From VAZQ01 sp963817135 (GTDB lineage: Bacteria > Pseudomonadota > Alphaproteobacteria > Rhizobiales > Xanthobacteraceae): 64,000 nt of DNA. Every line of letters begins with the position of its first letter. Position 1 is the stretch's first letter. Of the stretch, positions 24,366 through 34,265 are shown one piece after another. Below the pieces are notes generated by a model. It worked only from the letters and a program-made list of their open reading frames with translations. It was not told where the DNA came from and ran no database searches. The position numbers and the translations under genes are program-made. The DNA is taken from positions 62,001 through 126,000 of the forward strand of contig CAWFNG010000018.1 of assembly GCA_963817135.1 (NCBI GenBank), read 5' to 3'.

Positions 24366-25212
24366 ATGCCGCGATCTTGGGCAACTTCGCGGTCGCCTTC
24401 GGGCAAACGATCCAATAAGCGTAGGGCACCGGCAATGCCAAACGAAACGGCCGTACCAGCCGCCCGGCAACAAGATCCCAGACAGCGAGCGCGGTACGCG
24501 CCAGAGCGAGGCCCTGACCGTCGACTGCCGCATCGATTGCCATGCTCGCCTGGTTAAGGATCGGTCCCCGCGAAAGATCGACGTCATTGATGCCTGCGGC
24601 GTCCAGCCATTTCTTCCAGTCCTGTCGGTCATTGACGTGAAGCAGGACGGCTGCTTTCAGATCGGCGGGATCGAGCCTGCGCCGGCCGTTGAGGAGGGCC
24701 GGACTGCAGACAGGAAAGAGTTCCTCTGCACAAAGCCGGGTGACGTGCAGTCCTGATTCGTTTCCGTCGCCGTGCCGAATAGCGACGTCGATATCTTCGC
24801 GGGCGAAGTCGATGTGATGCAACGACGCGCTCACCCGCAGATCGATGGCCGGATGCTCCTGCGCAAACCGGCTCAGCCGGTGTACCAGCCATTTGGCTGC
24901 GAAATTTGGCGACGTGCTCACCGTGAGCACGCCGGTGTTCTGGCGGCGCAGCAATCGCTCGGTCCCGTCGGCGATCCGGTCGAGCGCATCGCGCACAGTC
25001 GCAAGATAACTTCGCCCGGCCTCGGTGATGACGAGCCGCTGACGCTGGCGATTGAAGAGCTTCAGCCCGAGTTCGGCCTCGAGTGCCTTGACCTGGTGGC
25101 TGACCGCGCCCTGGGTAACGCAAAGCTCGTCCGCCGCGCGCGTGAAGCTTTCATGGCGTGCGGCGGCTTCGAAGGCCTTGAGCGCATTCAGCGGCGGCAG
25201 TCGGCGTGGCAT
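24262..25212 (-). CDS. LysR-family regulator, GcvA-like
   Basis: A 316-residue regulator with helix-turn-helix LPPLNALKAFEAAARHESFTRAADELCVTQGAVSHQ and an effector domain containing FAAKWLVHRLSRFAQEHPAIDLRVSAS and VDLSRGPILNQASMAIDAAVDGQGLALARTAL, typical of GcvA. It is divergent from the chrB-like gene at 25352 with an operator-like sequence in the 140-base gap, and probably regulates that gene together with its own. Its C-terminal tail (KKLESQGGKGTRPNARRR) is basic. The small gene at 23991 converges on it and overlaps by about 100 bases. Confidence 0.9.
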   Translation of the reverse strand: MPRRLPPLNALKAFEAAARHESFTRAADELCVTQGAVSHQVKALEAELGLKLFNRQRQRLVITEAGRSYLATVRDALDRIADGTERLLRRQNTGVLTVSTSPNFAAKWLVHRLSRFAQEHPAIDLRVSASLHHIDFAREDIDVAIRHGDGNESGLHVTRLCAEELFPVCSPALLNGRRRLDPADLKAAVLLHVNDRQDWKKWLDAAGINDVDLSRGPILNQASMAIDAAVDGQGLALARTALAVWDLVAGRLVRPFRLALPVPYAYWIVCPKATAKLPKIAAFSDWLLAQAERDAGELKKLESQGGKGTRPNARRR

Positions 25213-25232
25213 CGCGAGACAATAGCATGAAA

Positions 25233-25266
25233 AATTCTAGGGCTGACCCGAGAAAGCATGCTTTGC
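25233..25266 (+). promoter_or_regulatory. LysR-type operator, copy 3
   Basis: AATTCTAGGGCTGACCCGAG then AAAGCATGCTTTGC, containing the perfect palindrome AAAGCATGCTTT. It lies between divergent lysR (start 25212) and the ChrB-like gene (start 25352), the classical LysR operator position. Same orientation as the other three copies. Confidence 0.65.
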
Positions 25267-25351
25267 CGCTCGCCTGCTTCCAGGATACGGAACAACGCGC
25301 ATTTGGCCTGGGTTCGAGAATTCCGTTCGGATGCAACAACTGGAGGACCCC

Positions 25352-25804
25352 ATGAAATGGGTAACGCGCGCAAATGTGAAAGTGGACCGGGTGGCATGCC
25401 CTTGGCTCATTCGCACCTTCGTCGATCGGGAAGCAGAGTTTCTGTTCGTCCCGGTCGATCAGGTCGACGGCACCGTGCGCAAGACAGGCGCCATACCGTA
25501 CGATACTTCCGGGGCAGAGCTCGGTCATCACGGCGAGGAGTGCTCTTTCGATGCCATCGTAAAGAAGTACAAAGTAAATGATGCGGCGATCGATCGAGTG
25601 GCCATGATTGTGCGCGGCGCCGATACGAAACGGCCCGATCTCACTCCAGAATCTCCTGGGCTTGAGGCGATTGCCGAAGGGTTCAAGCGCCTGGCAGCGG
25701 TCGAGGGCTATGACGATCACGAAACGCTTCGCCGCGAGCGTCGCCTCTATGATGCTCTTTATCTTTTTTGCGGAGGCGACCCCAAGAAGCTGCGACGGGA
25801 TTGA
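25352..25804 (+). CDS. Stand-alone ChrB-domain protein
   Basis: A 150-residue protein made only of the ChrB C-terminal domain: KWVTRANVKVDRVACPWLIR, REAEFLFVPVDQV, CSFDAIVKKYKVND and IVRGADTKRPDLTPESPGLEAIAEG. It lacks the rhodanese of its relatives at 22870 and 37746 and most resembles the one at 43868. The ATG at 25352 follows ACTGGAGGACC. The beta-propeller gene starts nine bases after its stop, so they form an operon. A cysteine in ACPW and another in CSFD are shared by all four copies in this window and are candidate metal or thiol sites. Confidence 0.85.
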   Translation: MKWVTRANVKVDRVACPWLIRTFVDREAEFLFVPVDQVDGTVRKTGAIPYDTSGAELGHHGEECSFDAIVKKYKVNDAAIDRVAMIVRGADTKRPDLTPESPGLEAIAEGFKRLAAVEGYDDHETLRRERRLYDALYLFCGGDPKKLRRD

Positions 25805-25813
25805 GGAGTTCGA

Positions 25814-26752
25814 TTGCGGATGCCGCTGAAAGCGCTGCGAACTATCGAGATAGATGGTTCTGCCGATTCTCAGTTCGATCATGGGGCTTTCGATCCGAAA
25901 ACCCGTCGCGTTTTCGTGGCCCATACCGGGCGGGATCGGATCGAGGTGATTGACCACGATACCGGCCAGCACCTCACGACGTTACCCGGCTTTCCTGAAG
26001 CTGCGGGTGTTGTCGCGGAGGAGGGTGCTGTTCTCGTCACCAATCGCGGAGCAGCAAGCCTCGCTTGGATCGATGCCGATTCGCTGGAAACGCGACGCGT
26101 TCAGGCTACTGCCCCCAGACCGAATGGAGTGGCGATCGTAGCGCGTTCGCGGTTGGCGGTTGTTGCGTGCATCGGAGATGAGGCGCATGGACCGCAATTA
26201 CAGTCGCTGAGTCTCGACAAATCCGCACGCTGCTCGCTGCCGCTCCCCGGCCGGCCACGCTGGTGCGTGACGAATTGCGAGGGAATACAGGTTTTTCTTG
26301 CAGTTCGCGAACCGTCCATGGTGCTGGTTGCGCAACTCCCCAAACTCGACCGGGTACAGCATTGGCCGCTGCCTTCCAGCGGCGCGCATGGAATCGACAT
26401 CGATCACGCAAATGGCCTCCTCTACGTCGCCTGCGACGGCGGCTCGCTGGTGGCTGTCGATGCGCTCGCCGGAGAGGTGCGCGGGGAATGGCCGCTTGCC
26501 GGAGTACCTGACGCAACTTTCTTCAACCCTGCGAGTGGCCTCGTTCACGTGGCCATTGAAAATCCGGGACTGGTGCAGTCCATCGACCCGCGCACCGGCG
26601 CCATCACCGAGTTCAAGACGGCCGCCGGCGCGAAGACAACGGCCCTGGTTCCGCCGGATCAGCTCTATGTCTTTTCGCCTTCTCACCGCGGGGCCCTTGT
26701 GCTCGGGAGTAACGCCGACGGGCTGAACGAGGAGGGCGAGACAACGCGGTAG
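25814..26752 (+). CDS. YncE-like beta-propeller protein
   Basis: A 312-residue repeat protein of the YVTN/YncE type. About six blades are visible with the repeated pattern R-V-F-V-A-H-x-x-x-D-x-I-E-V-I-D, for example RRVFVAHTGRDRIEVIDHD, HANGLLYVACDGGSLVAVDA and PASGLVHVAIENPGLVQSID. No signal peptide is seen, so it may be cytoplasmic or lead by another route. It starts at TTG 25814 or ATG 25820 after GAGGAG. It is nine bases behind the ChrB-like gene, so it is likely co-regulated by the LysR at 24262. Ligand unknown. Confidence 0.8.
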   Translation: MRMPLKALRTIEIDGSADSQFDHGAFDPKTRRVFVAHTGRDRIEVIDHDTGQHLTTLPGFPEAAGVVAEEGAVLVTNRGAASLAWIDADSLETRRVQATAPRPNGVAIVARSRLAVVACIGDEAHGPQLQSLSLDKSARCSLPLPGRPRWCVTNCEGIQVFLAVREPSMVLVAQLPKLDRVQHWPLPSSGAHGIDIDHANGLLYVACDGGSLVAVDALAGEVRGEWPLAGVPDATFFNPASGLVHVAIENPGLVQSIDPRTGAITEFKTAAGAKTTALVPPDQLYVFSPSHRGALVLGSNADGLNEEGETTR

Positions 26753-26764
26753 AGATGATAGCGG

Positions 26765-26945
26765 GCAACATGTGGGCTGATGTGGGTGATGTGTTAGGTA
26801 AGGCGAGTGAGTCTCTCAGGCTCAAAGAAGGGATGTAATGCTCTACCTGTCAGATGGGCTGAGACCATGGGAGGACTAATACGAGGAAGGCGAAGTTGGG
26901 CCTCTCGGCATGAAACCTGCTAAGCCGTTTCAGAAGCAGCATGCT
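26765..26945 (+). other. Possible 5' remnant of a group II intron
   Basis: A run with no protein frame contains structured-looking blocks, among them GTGTTAGGTAAGGCGAGTGA, GGGATGTAATGCTCTACCTG and GAAGGCGAAGTTGGGCC, ending at ATGAAACCTGCTAAGCCGTT. The last codes for MKPAKPFQ, similar to the start I recall for intron-encoded maturases. No maturase domain follows. The call rests on resemblance from memory and needs an intron-database search. Confidence 0.35.
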
Positions 26946-27120
26946 TACAGCGCCACGGCTATCTGCGCTTTGCGCGCAGGAGGTGAGACGAGCGCATGTG
27001 AGGACGATTCACCGCTCTTGCAGCGGCTTTATGCGCGATGCCTCAGTGACCAACGGCCTACTCTGCTTCACGTTGCTGTTACGATTTATGGCCAATCGAA
27101 CTTGGGACAAGAAAAAAACA

Positions 27121-27240
27121 GAAGAGATGAGATTACTAGTTAAATAGAATTATAGAAAGAAGATGATAGAAGTAAAGATGAATGAAATAATTATAGAAAG
27201 GTTAGCTTTATATTATATAGAGGATAGCATAAGAGCCCCA
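27121..27240. other. AT-rich patch
   Basis: About 120 bases with very low GC (ATTATAGAAAGAAGATGATA, TAGCTTTATATTATATAGAG) inside otherwise GC-rich DNA. It separates the possible intron remnant from the decayed metal-efflux genes and holds no coding frame. Its composition suggests foreign origin or an insertion scar. Confidence 0.6.
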
Positions 27241-27515
27241 TGAAACACATCATCAAACGCAAAAACAGATCGTCACGGGGATACGGATGCACAGAAGGCC
27301 ACCTTCGCCGGGTGATCGCGATGGTCGAGGAAAGCTGCGTCATCCCTCGATCTCGGCTCAGCATCTCCATGCGGTGGAAAAGGCCATCGGCGAAGCCAAG
27401 AAAGACGCTCATCCACGACCATGTTGATCACTGCCTTGATGCCGCGGCCAACGGGAGTGGCCGCTCGACGCGGATTGTGGTGAGCGAGTTCAAGGCGATC
27501 TCGAAATACCTTTGA
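27240..27515 (+). pseudogene. FrmR/RcnR-type metal or formaldehyde sensor, frameshifted
   Basis: The frame starts MKHIIKRKN and EGHLRRVIAMVEESC, then the family sequence continues in a second frame (AQHLHAVEKAIGEAKK) and returns to the first (KTLIHDHVDHCLDAA). Two compensating one-base shifts scramble about 20 residues in the middle. The kept Cys and His residues in HDHVDHC are the family's metal-binding face. Members repress metal efflux or formaldehyde genes. It lies just before the decayed RND genes, which fits a former regulator of that operon. The scramble removes half of the sensor site. Confidence 0.75.
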
Positions 27516-27569
27516 GCGGGGGCTTATACGAGACGAGACACCGTCCTTCCCGGTCGGAGAGGGCGCAGC

Positions 27570-28863
27570 ATGAGCACACACTTGATGATCAGTCGTTTAG
27601 AACTTGCTTGGTCGGCGCCCTGGTGCTCGGCATCGTCGTTGCCAGTCTACCTTCCGAATTTGTCGGAGCGGGTGCGAGGCGCCATCGGCATGATCCGCGG
27701 AGTCAGAGCGAGATAAGTAGTCGGCTGCGCCTGCCGACGCTGAGAGACGAGCAACAGACGGAAGACACGGACAATCAGCCGAACAGCGTCAAGCTCAGCG
27801 AAGGCTAGACATCCAAGACCGCGGGCATCGAGATAGAAGCTGCGGAGGCTCAAGAGGTACCATCGCCGCGCCGGCATTGTCGCCCCTGGCAGCGATCGTG
27901 CCGCATGCCGACCGCATCGCAAAGAGTTGCCGTCAGGCTCTCCGGTACGGTTGCGGAGCTACGTAAGAAAATTGGTGACCCAGTGGAAAAGGGGGAAGTC
28001 CTGGCCATCCTTGACAGAAAACCGCGAGGTCGCCGACGCCAAGAGCGAGTTTCTTGCCGCCCGCCTGACGAACGAGCTGCAACAGGACCTGTTCGAGCGC
28101 GACAAGGTCCTGTGGGACAAGAAAGTCGCCACCGAACAGCAATATACTGCGCTCGCGCAATCAGGCCGCGCAGGCCAAGATGCGGCTCGACATCACCCGT
28201 CAGAAGCTGTTCGCGCTCGGCCTAATGGCATCCGAGATTGCCGACCTGACCAGCGTGCCTGAGGCCAGCTGCGCCGGCAGGAGGTGCGCTCGCCGATGAC
28301 GGGACGGGTCGTGGAGCGCAAGGTCGAGCTCGGTGCTGCCGTTGGGCGCGATAATCTGGAGACCGAAATATTCACAATCGCCGACCTCGACCGCGTCTGG
28401 GTCGAGCTGGCGGTGAGCCCGGCTGATCTGCCGTTTATCCGCGAGGGGCAGACGCGTTTCGATCAGCGCGCGTGGAATTGCCAGAAGAGGCCGACGGCAA
28501 GATCGTATTCATCAGCCCGATGCTCGACAAGGAAACCGCGTTCGGCGCACGTGGTCGCCGAAATCGATAACAGCGACGGTGTCTGGCGGCCCTGGCTTGT
28601 TTGTCACCGCGGCATCGCGATCGAGCGAGACATCCGGTATCAATCGCCGTTCCCGACGAGCGCCCTGCAAACGATCGGCGGCGGTCAGGTGGTCTTCGTC
28701 CAAACGCCGGAGGGATTTCGAAAAGCGCTGAGATGACGGTTGGGCAGAGCGATGACCGCGTCGTGGAGATCACCGCCGGGCCTGCAGCGCGGGGAAACAA
28801 TCGCCGTGAAAAACACTTTCCTGCTCAAGGCCGAACTGATGAAGGCGACTGGCCGAGGATTGA
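27570..28863 (+). pseudogene. CzcB-type RND periplasmic adaptor, many frameshifts
   Basis: The residues of an HME-RND membrane fusion protein are all present in order but scattered over three frames: LVLGIVVASLPS, AVRLSGTVAELRKKIGDPVE, SEFLAARLTNELQQDLFERD, GRVVERKVELGAAVGRDNLE, RVWVELAVSPADLPFIREGQ, TSALQTIGGGQVVFVQTPEG and KNTFLLKAELMKA. At least eight single-base shifts break it. In life it would bridge the inner-membrane pump and an outer-membrane channel for heavy-metal efflux. The wording at residue level is well kept, so decay is recent or the sequence is locally faulty. Confidence 0.85.
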
Positions 28864-28867
28864 GCGG

Positions 28868-31800
28868 ATGATCGACCATATCCTTCATTTTTCGGTTCGC
28901 CGGCGCTGGTTGGTGCTGCTGCGTCGACGCTTGCGGTGGCGATGTTCGGCGTTTGGGCTCTGACCAACTGCCGATCGATGCCGTTCCCGACATCACCAAC
29001 GTTCAGGTTCAGGTCAACGCCATCGCGCCGGCGCTAAGTCCCGTTGAGATCGAGAAGCAGGTCACGTTTCCGATCGAGACGGCGCTTGCCGGCACGCCTG
29101 GCCTTGAAAACACCTGCTCATTTTCGCGCAATGGCTTTGCCCAGATCACCGCGGTGTTCGGCGACAAGACCGACATCTACTTTGCGCGCCAGCAGGTGAC
29201 GGAACGCCTCACTGAAGCGAAATCGAACCTGCCGCCAGGCGTCGAGGTGAACATGGGCCCGATCTCAACCGGGCTTGGTGAGGTCTATTGGTGGTCGGTC
29301 GAATATGCGCCGCCCGGTGACCGGCGCCGGCGCGTGATGGCAGAGCCGGGTTGGCAAAGCGGACGGTTCCTACCTTACGCCCGAAGGCGAGCGCCTGACC
29401 GACGAGTTGGAGCGCATCGTCTATCTGCGCACGGTGCAGGACTGGATCATCCGGCCGCAGATGAAGACGGTGCCGGGTGTCGCCGGCGCCGACGCCATCG
29501 GCGGCTACATCAAGCAATATCAGGTGCAGCCGGATCCGGCGCGCTTATCGCCTACGGGCTGTCCTTCAGCCAGATCGTGCGACGCGATCGAGGCCAACAA
29601 TGTCAGCCGCGGCGCCAACTACATCGAGCGCAATGGCGAGGGTTATGTGGTCCGCACCAGCGGGCGAGTGGAGAGGCTGGCCGAGATCGGCGAGATCGTG
29701 GTCGCCACGCGCGGCGGACGTGCCGGTGCGCGTCAAGGATATCGGCGGAGGTAACGTCTCGGTCGTGAGCTGCGGACCGGCAGCGCCAGCGTGAACGGGC
29801 ACGAGGTGGTGCTCGGCACGGCGCTGATGCTGATCGGCGGCAACAGCCGCACGGTGGCGGCGGCGGCCGATGCCAAGATCAAGGAGATCAACCGCACTCT
29901 GCCGCCGGGCATCCGCGCACGGACCGTGCTCAACCGCACCGAGCTGGTTGATGCCACCGTCCAGCACCGTTGCGACAAACCTTGTGGTGGGCGCGCTGCT
30001 GGTGATCCTCGTGCTGTTCCTGCTTGCTTGAGCAACTTCCGCGCTGCCGCTCATCACGGCGCTGGTCATCCCGGTCACGATGCTGATGACGGCGATGGGC
30101 ATGCTGCAGAGCAAGATCAGCGCCAATCTGATGAGCCTCGGCGCGCTCGATTTCGGCCTGATCGTCGACGGCGCGATCATCATCGCCGAGAACAGCCTGC
30201 GGCATCTGGCGGAACGCAGACGCGAGCTCGGCGCGTCCGCTCTCCCTGAGCGAGCGCCTGGAAACGATCACGGTCTCGGCCGAAGGAGATGATCCAGCCG
30301 ACGGTCTATGGCCAGGTCATCATCATCCTTGTCTATGTGCCGCTGCTCACCTTCACCGGCGTCGAAGGCAAGACCTTCGAACCGATGGCGTTGACCGTCA
30401 TCATCGCGCTGTGCGACGGCCTTCGTGCTGTCGCTGACCTTCGTGCCGGCGATGATCGCCATCGTCGATGACAGGGAGGGTGCACGAAAGCGAAAATGCG
30501 TTCGTGCGCGCGCCTGAAGGCGCTCTACCGGCCGGCTCTGGCCGCGGCCGCGCGCGCACCGCTGCCGGTGGCCATCGTTGCTGCGATCGCTCCTGTTTGT
30601 CGGCGCGGTCTTGCTGTTCACACGGCTTGGGCCAGGAATTCATGCCGACGCTCGACGAGAAGAACATCGTGATGGAGGTCAAGCGAATTCCGAGCACCTC
30701 GCTGTCGCAATCGCAGGCGATGCAGTTCGCGATCGAGAAAGCTGCTCAGCCGGCTTCCCGCAGGTGGCCTTCGTATTCTCGCGCACCGGAACCCCCGATT
30801 TGGCGGCCGACCCGATGCCGCCGAGCGCCTCAGACACCTACATCATCCTAAAGCCAACGAGAGAATTGGCCTGATCCGAGACATGTCCAAGGAGGGATTG
30901 ATCCGTGCAGACTCGAAGCTGCCGCGTCGAAGCTCCCCGGCAACAAGTTCGAGATTCTCTCAGCCGATCCAGATGCGTTTCAACGAACTGATCGCCGGCG
31001 TGCGCGAGGATCTGGCAGTCAAGGTGTTCGGCGAGGAATTCGGGCCGATGTTGCGTGCAGCTAACCAGATCGCTGACATACTGAGAGGCATCGAAGGTGC
31101 AGCCGAGCGTGAAGGTCGAGCAAGTGACGGGATTGCCATTTCTGGAGATCAAGATCGACAAGGCAGAGATCGCGCGCCGCGGCATGAGCCTCTCGGACGT
31201 GCAGGACGTGATCGGCATCGCCATCGGCGGCCGCGCGGCTGGACTCGTGTTTGAGGGCGATCGTCGCTTCCAAATCATCGTACGACTGGCTGACGCCGTC
31301 CGCGACGACGTCGAAGCGCTTGGAAATCTACCGGTGCTACTGCCGCAGGCGGCGGCATCGATCGGCCGTTCAGCACCGCTGCGCAGGTTGCGAACTTCGA
31401 GTTTCGGAGGGACCGAACCAGATCAGCCGGGAGAACGGCAAACGGCGCGTGGTCGTGACAGCCGAAGTGCGCGGGCGCGACATCGGCTCGCTTGGTCGAT
31501 GAGGCGCAAGCCAAGATGGCCGAGCGAGGTGAAGTTGCCATCGGGCTATTGGCTGGCTTGGGGCGGGCAGTTCGAGAACCTTCGCAGGCAGCGCGCCAAC
31601 GGCTGCTGATCGTCGTGCCGCATATGCTTCGCCCTGATCTTTCTTCTTCTCTTAGGCGCGCTAGGGTCCGCGCGCGATGCGCTGCTCGTCTTCAGCGCCG
31701 TGCCGCTGGCGCTGACCGGGCGGCGTTGCCGCTTTGTGGCTGCGCGATATGCCGTTCTCGATCTCCGCCGCAGTCGGCTTCATCGCCTTGTCGGGTGTCG

Positions 31801-32159
31801 CCGTTCTGAATGGACTGGTGATGCTGACGTTCATCAAGCAGCTGATGCACGAAGGGGCCCCAAAGCAGGAGGCGATTCAGCGCGGTGCCCTGACCCGCTT
31901 GCGCCCGGTGGTGATGACTGCGCTGGTGGCCTCGCTTGGCTTCGTGCCGATGGCGATGGCGACGGGAACCGGGGCCGAGGTCCAGAAGCCGCTCGCGACC
32001 GTCGTGATCGGTGGTTTGATCAGCGCGACATTGCTGACGCTATTCGTCCTCCCGGCCCTATACGCGTCGTTCGGGCGCCCGCCAGAGGTTGCCGCGGACG
32101 ACAGCAGGGTTCGCTCCCCACCGGCTGCTGCGGGCCATATCGATCAGCCTGCTGAATGA
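28868..32159 (+). pseudogene. CzcA-type heavy-metal RND pump, many frameshifts
   Basis: It starts MIDHILHFSVRRRWLV five bases after the CzcB-like stop. Pump segments appear in order across frames: LPIDAVPDITNVQVQVN, SPVEIEKQVTFPIETAL, MKTVPGVAGADAIGGYIKQY, NSRTVAAAADAKIKEINR, LDFGLIVDGAIIIAENS (the membrane helix with the proton-relay aspartate) and GVAVLNGLVMLTFIKQL. The final 140 residues are one clean frame. About 1,050 residues would be the intact length. More than ten shifts are needed to restore it. No outer-membrane channel gene is next to it. Confidence 0.85.
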
Positions 32160-32229
32160 GCGAGCCTGTCTCTCCATGACGTTCAAGATTGGCTCTATGG
32201 CGCGGAGAGCCGAGCTGGAGGCACCTTGA

Positions 32230-33336
32230 ATGAATCGCGCCGCTGTCCTTTATGCATTGATATCCGCAGCGCTGTTCGGAATATCGACGCCTGCCGCTAA
32301 GGTCCTGGTCGGATCGGTCTCTCCGGTGGTGCTCGCGGGTCTCCTGTATTGCGGGGCAGGCATCGGAACCGCACTTCTGCGGCGGGTCATTCCTTCGATT
32401 GTATCAAGCGCACCGGAGGTAGCTGTCAGCCGCTCGGAAATACCCTGGCTCGCGGGAGCAATCAGTGCTGGTGGCTTGGTCGGTCCTGTGCTTCTGATGG
32501 CCGGTCTGACCCGCACCAATGCGGCAGCTGCTTCGCTGCTCCTCACATTTGAAGGCGCTGCCACCGCGCTGATTGCGTGGTTCGTCTTCCATGAGAACTT
32601 CGACCGCCGAATCGCGCTCGGCATGGCTTGTATCGTGACGGGTGCTGCCGTTTTGTCGTGGACAGGCACACCCAATCTGGACAGCGTGGTAGGTCCACTG
32701 GCAATTCTCGGGGCATGTATCGCCTGGGGTCTCGACAACAATCTGACCCGCAAGATTTCACTCGCTGATCCGCTGCAGATTGTTGAGTTAAAGGGCCTGA
32801 TTGCAGGTCCCTGCAATCTGCTTCTGGGGCTCTGGATCGGCGCTGCGGTACCGGAGGTTTCAACCATTTTGATCGCCGGCATTGTTGGCTTTCTTGGCTA
32901 CGGCATAAGCCTCGCCCTGTTCGTCATTGCCCTGCGTCATCTCGGAACAGCGCGAACCGGCGCATATTTTTCCACTGCCCCTTTCATCGGCAGTGCAGCA
33001 GCGGTCATCGCACTTGGTGAGCCGTTTACTCTGCAGCTCGCTATGGCCGGTACCCTGATGGCATTAGGCGTCTGGTTGCACCTGACCGAGCATCACGAGC
33101 ATCAGCACATTCACGACGAGATGGCGCATGCGCACCCGCACGGGCATGACGAGCATCATCAGCACACCCATAGTGCTGTCGATCCGCCCGGAGAACCACA
33201 TACGCATTTTCATGAACATGGTAGGATGCGACACTCGCATCTGCACGTACCGGACATGCATCATAGGCATCGGCACATGCCAAGTCTTTGGACGTCAATA
33301 TTCGGCAAGTTGCGATGGCCTCGCCAAAAGAATTGA
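32230..33336 (+). CDS. DMT-family transporter with histidine-rich C-terminus
   Basis: A 368-residue membrane protein. Residues 1-280 hold ten helices in two EamA repeats (ALISAALFGISTPAAKVLVG; LAILGACIAWGLDNNLTRK). Residues 285-350 form a cytoplasmic or periplasmic tail with over 25 histidines (HHEHQHIHDEMAHAHPHGHD and HTHFHEHGRMRHSHLH). Histidine tails of this kind bind Ni, Co or Zn in metal exporters such as NreB. It is intact, unlike the RND genes just upstream, and may be the surviving metal exporter of the locus. Metal specificity is inferred. Confidence 0.85.
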   Translation: MNRAAVLYALISAALFGISTPAAKVLVGSVSPVVLAGLLYCGAGIGTALLRRVIPSIVSSAPEVAVSRSEIPWLAGAISAGGLVGPVLLMAGLTRTNAAAASLLLTFEGAATALIAWFVFHENFDRRIALGMACIVTGAAVLSWTGTPNLDSVVGPLAILGACIAWGLDNNLTRKISLADPLQIVELKGLIAGPCNLLLGLWIGAAVPEVSTILIAGIVGFLGYGISLALFVIALRHLGTARTGAYFSTAPFIGSAAAVIALGEPFTLQLAMAGTLMALGVWLHLTEHHEHQHIHDEMAHAHPHGHDEHHQHTHSAVDPPGEPHTHFHEHGRMRHSHLHVPDMHHRHRHMPSLWTSIFGKLRWPRQKN

Positions 33337-33618
33337 TGTGTAGTGCGCTCGCACGCAATTCGAATTTCTCTGAACCTCCTATTTCTTGACCTTCGAGCAA
33401 CTATAAAAGCGTTTTTCGAGACGGACAGACAGATTGATCGGCGGCGCTGCGCCATTAATTTCGTTCATGCGCAGAGGAATATAATTCAATTGTAATCGGT
33501 CCCCCGCTTGTCCAGATGAAGAATTGAAAATTTCGCAAGTTCTCGAATAAGCTGCGCCGCTAAAATAAATGCAATCGTTATTGCTGGAATGCTTCTTTGC
33601 CTAATGGAGGTGTACGCC

Positions 33619-34215
33619 ATGGCAGACAACACAGCCAAGTTCGAGGCCGACGCAGTTGGCGTCACTCCCAAAGGCTGGAAAGCTACCTGCACTGGCAAAG
33701 GTGACCCAAAATGGACAATTGAACAGGACCAGACGGCGCCTTCGAAATTGAAGATAGTTAAGCAGTCTGGTCGGGCGACTTACCCGCTGCTTCTCAAGGA
33801 CGACACCCAAATCAAGGACGGCTTCATCGAGGTAAAGTTCAAGGCCATTGCCGGTTCCGAGGATCGCGCGGCGGGCCTCGTCTGGCGAGCTAGAGATGCC
33901 AACAATTATTACGTGGTCCGTGCCAACGCGCTTGAGGATAACGTCGTGCTCTACAAGACGGTCAACGGTGCCCGCAGAGCGCTTGACATTGCCGGTCGTA
34001 AAGGCGGCTACGGGGTCGATGTTTCGATCCCAGCCAACCAATGGCTTAGCCTCCGCGTCGACTTCACAGGTAGCCGCTTTAGGGTGCTCTACAACGGCAA
34101 GCAGCTATTCGAGGTCGAAGATTCGACCTTCGGCGATGCGGGGAAGATCGGGTTGTGGACAAAGGCCGACAGCGTGACGCTGTTCGACGAAATTACATAC
34201 GGTGAAGCGAAATAG
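33619..34215 (+). CDS. DUF1080-like concanavalin-fold protein
   Basis: A 198-residue beta-sandwich protein (LamG/3-keto-disaccharide hydrolase fold) with IEVKFKAIAGSEDRAAGLVWRA, DANNYYVVRANALEDNVVLYK, WLSLRVDFTGSRFRVLYNGK and GKIGLWTKADSVTLFDEITY. The ATG at 33619 has GGAGGTGTACGCC upstream. There is no obvious signal peptide. A paralogue with the same motifs (NPLENNLVLWKF, IGLWSKADSHMYFDDY) is in the chromate operon at 43076. Such folds often bind glycans, but the ligand is unknown. Confidence 0.75.
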   Translation: MADNTAKFEADAVGVTPKGWKATCTGKGDPKWTIEQDQTAPSKLKIVKQSGRATYPLLLKDDTQIKDGFIEVKFKAIAGSEDRAAGLVWRARDANNYYVVRANALEDNVVLYKTVNGARRALDIAGRKGGYGVDVSIPANQWLSLRVDFTGSRFRVLYNGKQLFEVEDSTFGDAGKIGLWTKADSVTLFDEITYGEAK

Positions 34216-34265
34216 CCCTCTTGACGACGTCGGAAGCTAATTTGCGTCAAATCCGGATGTTTCGT

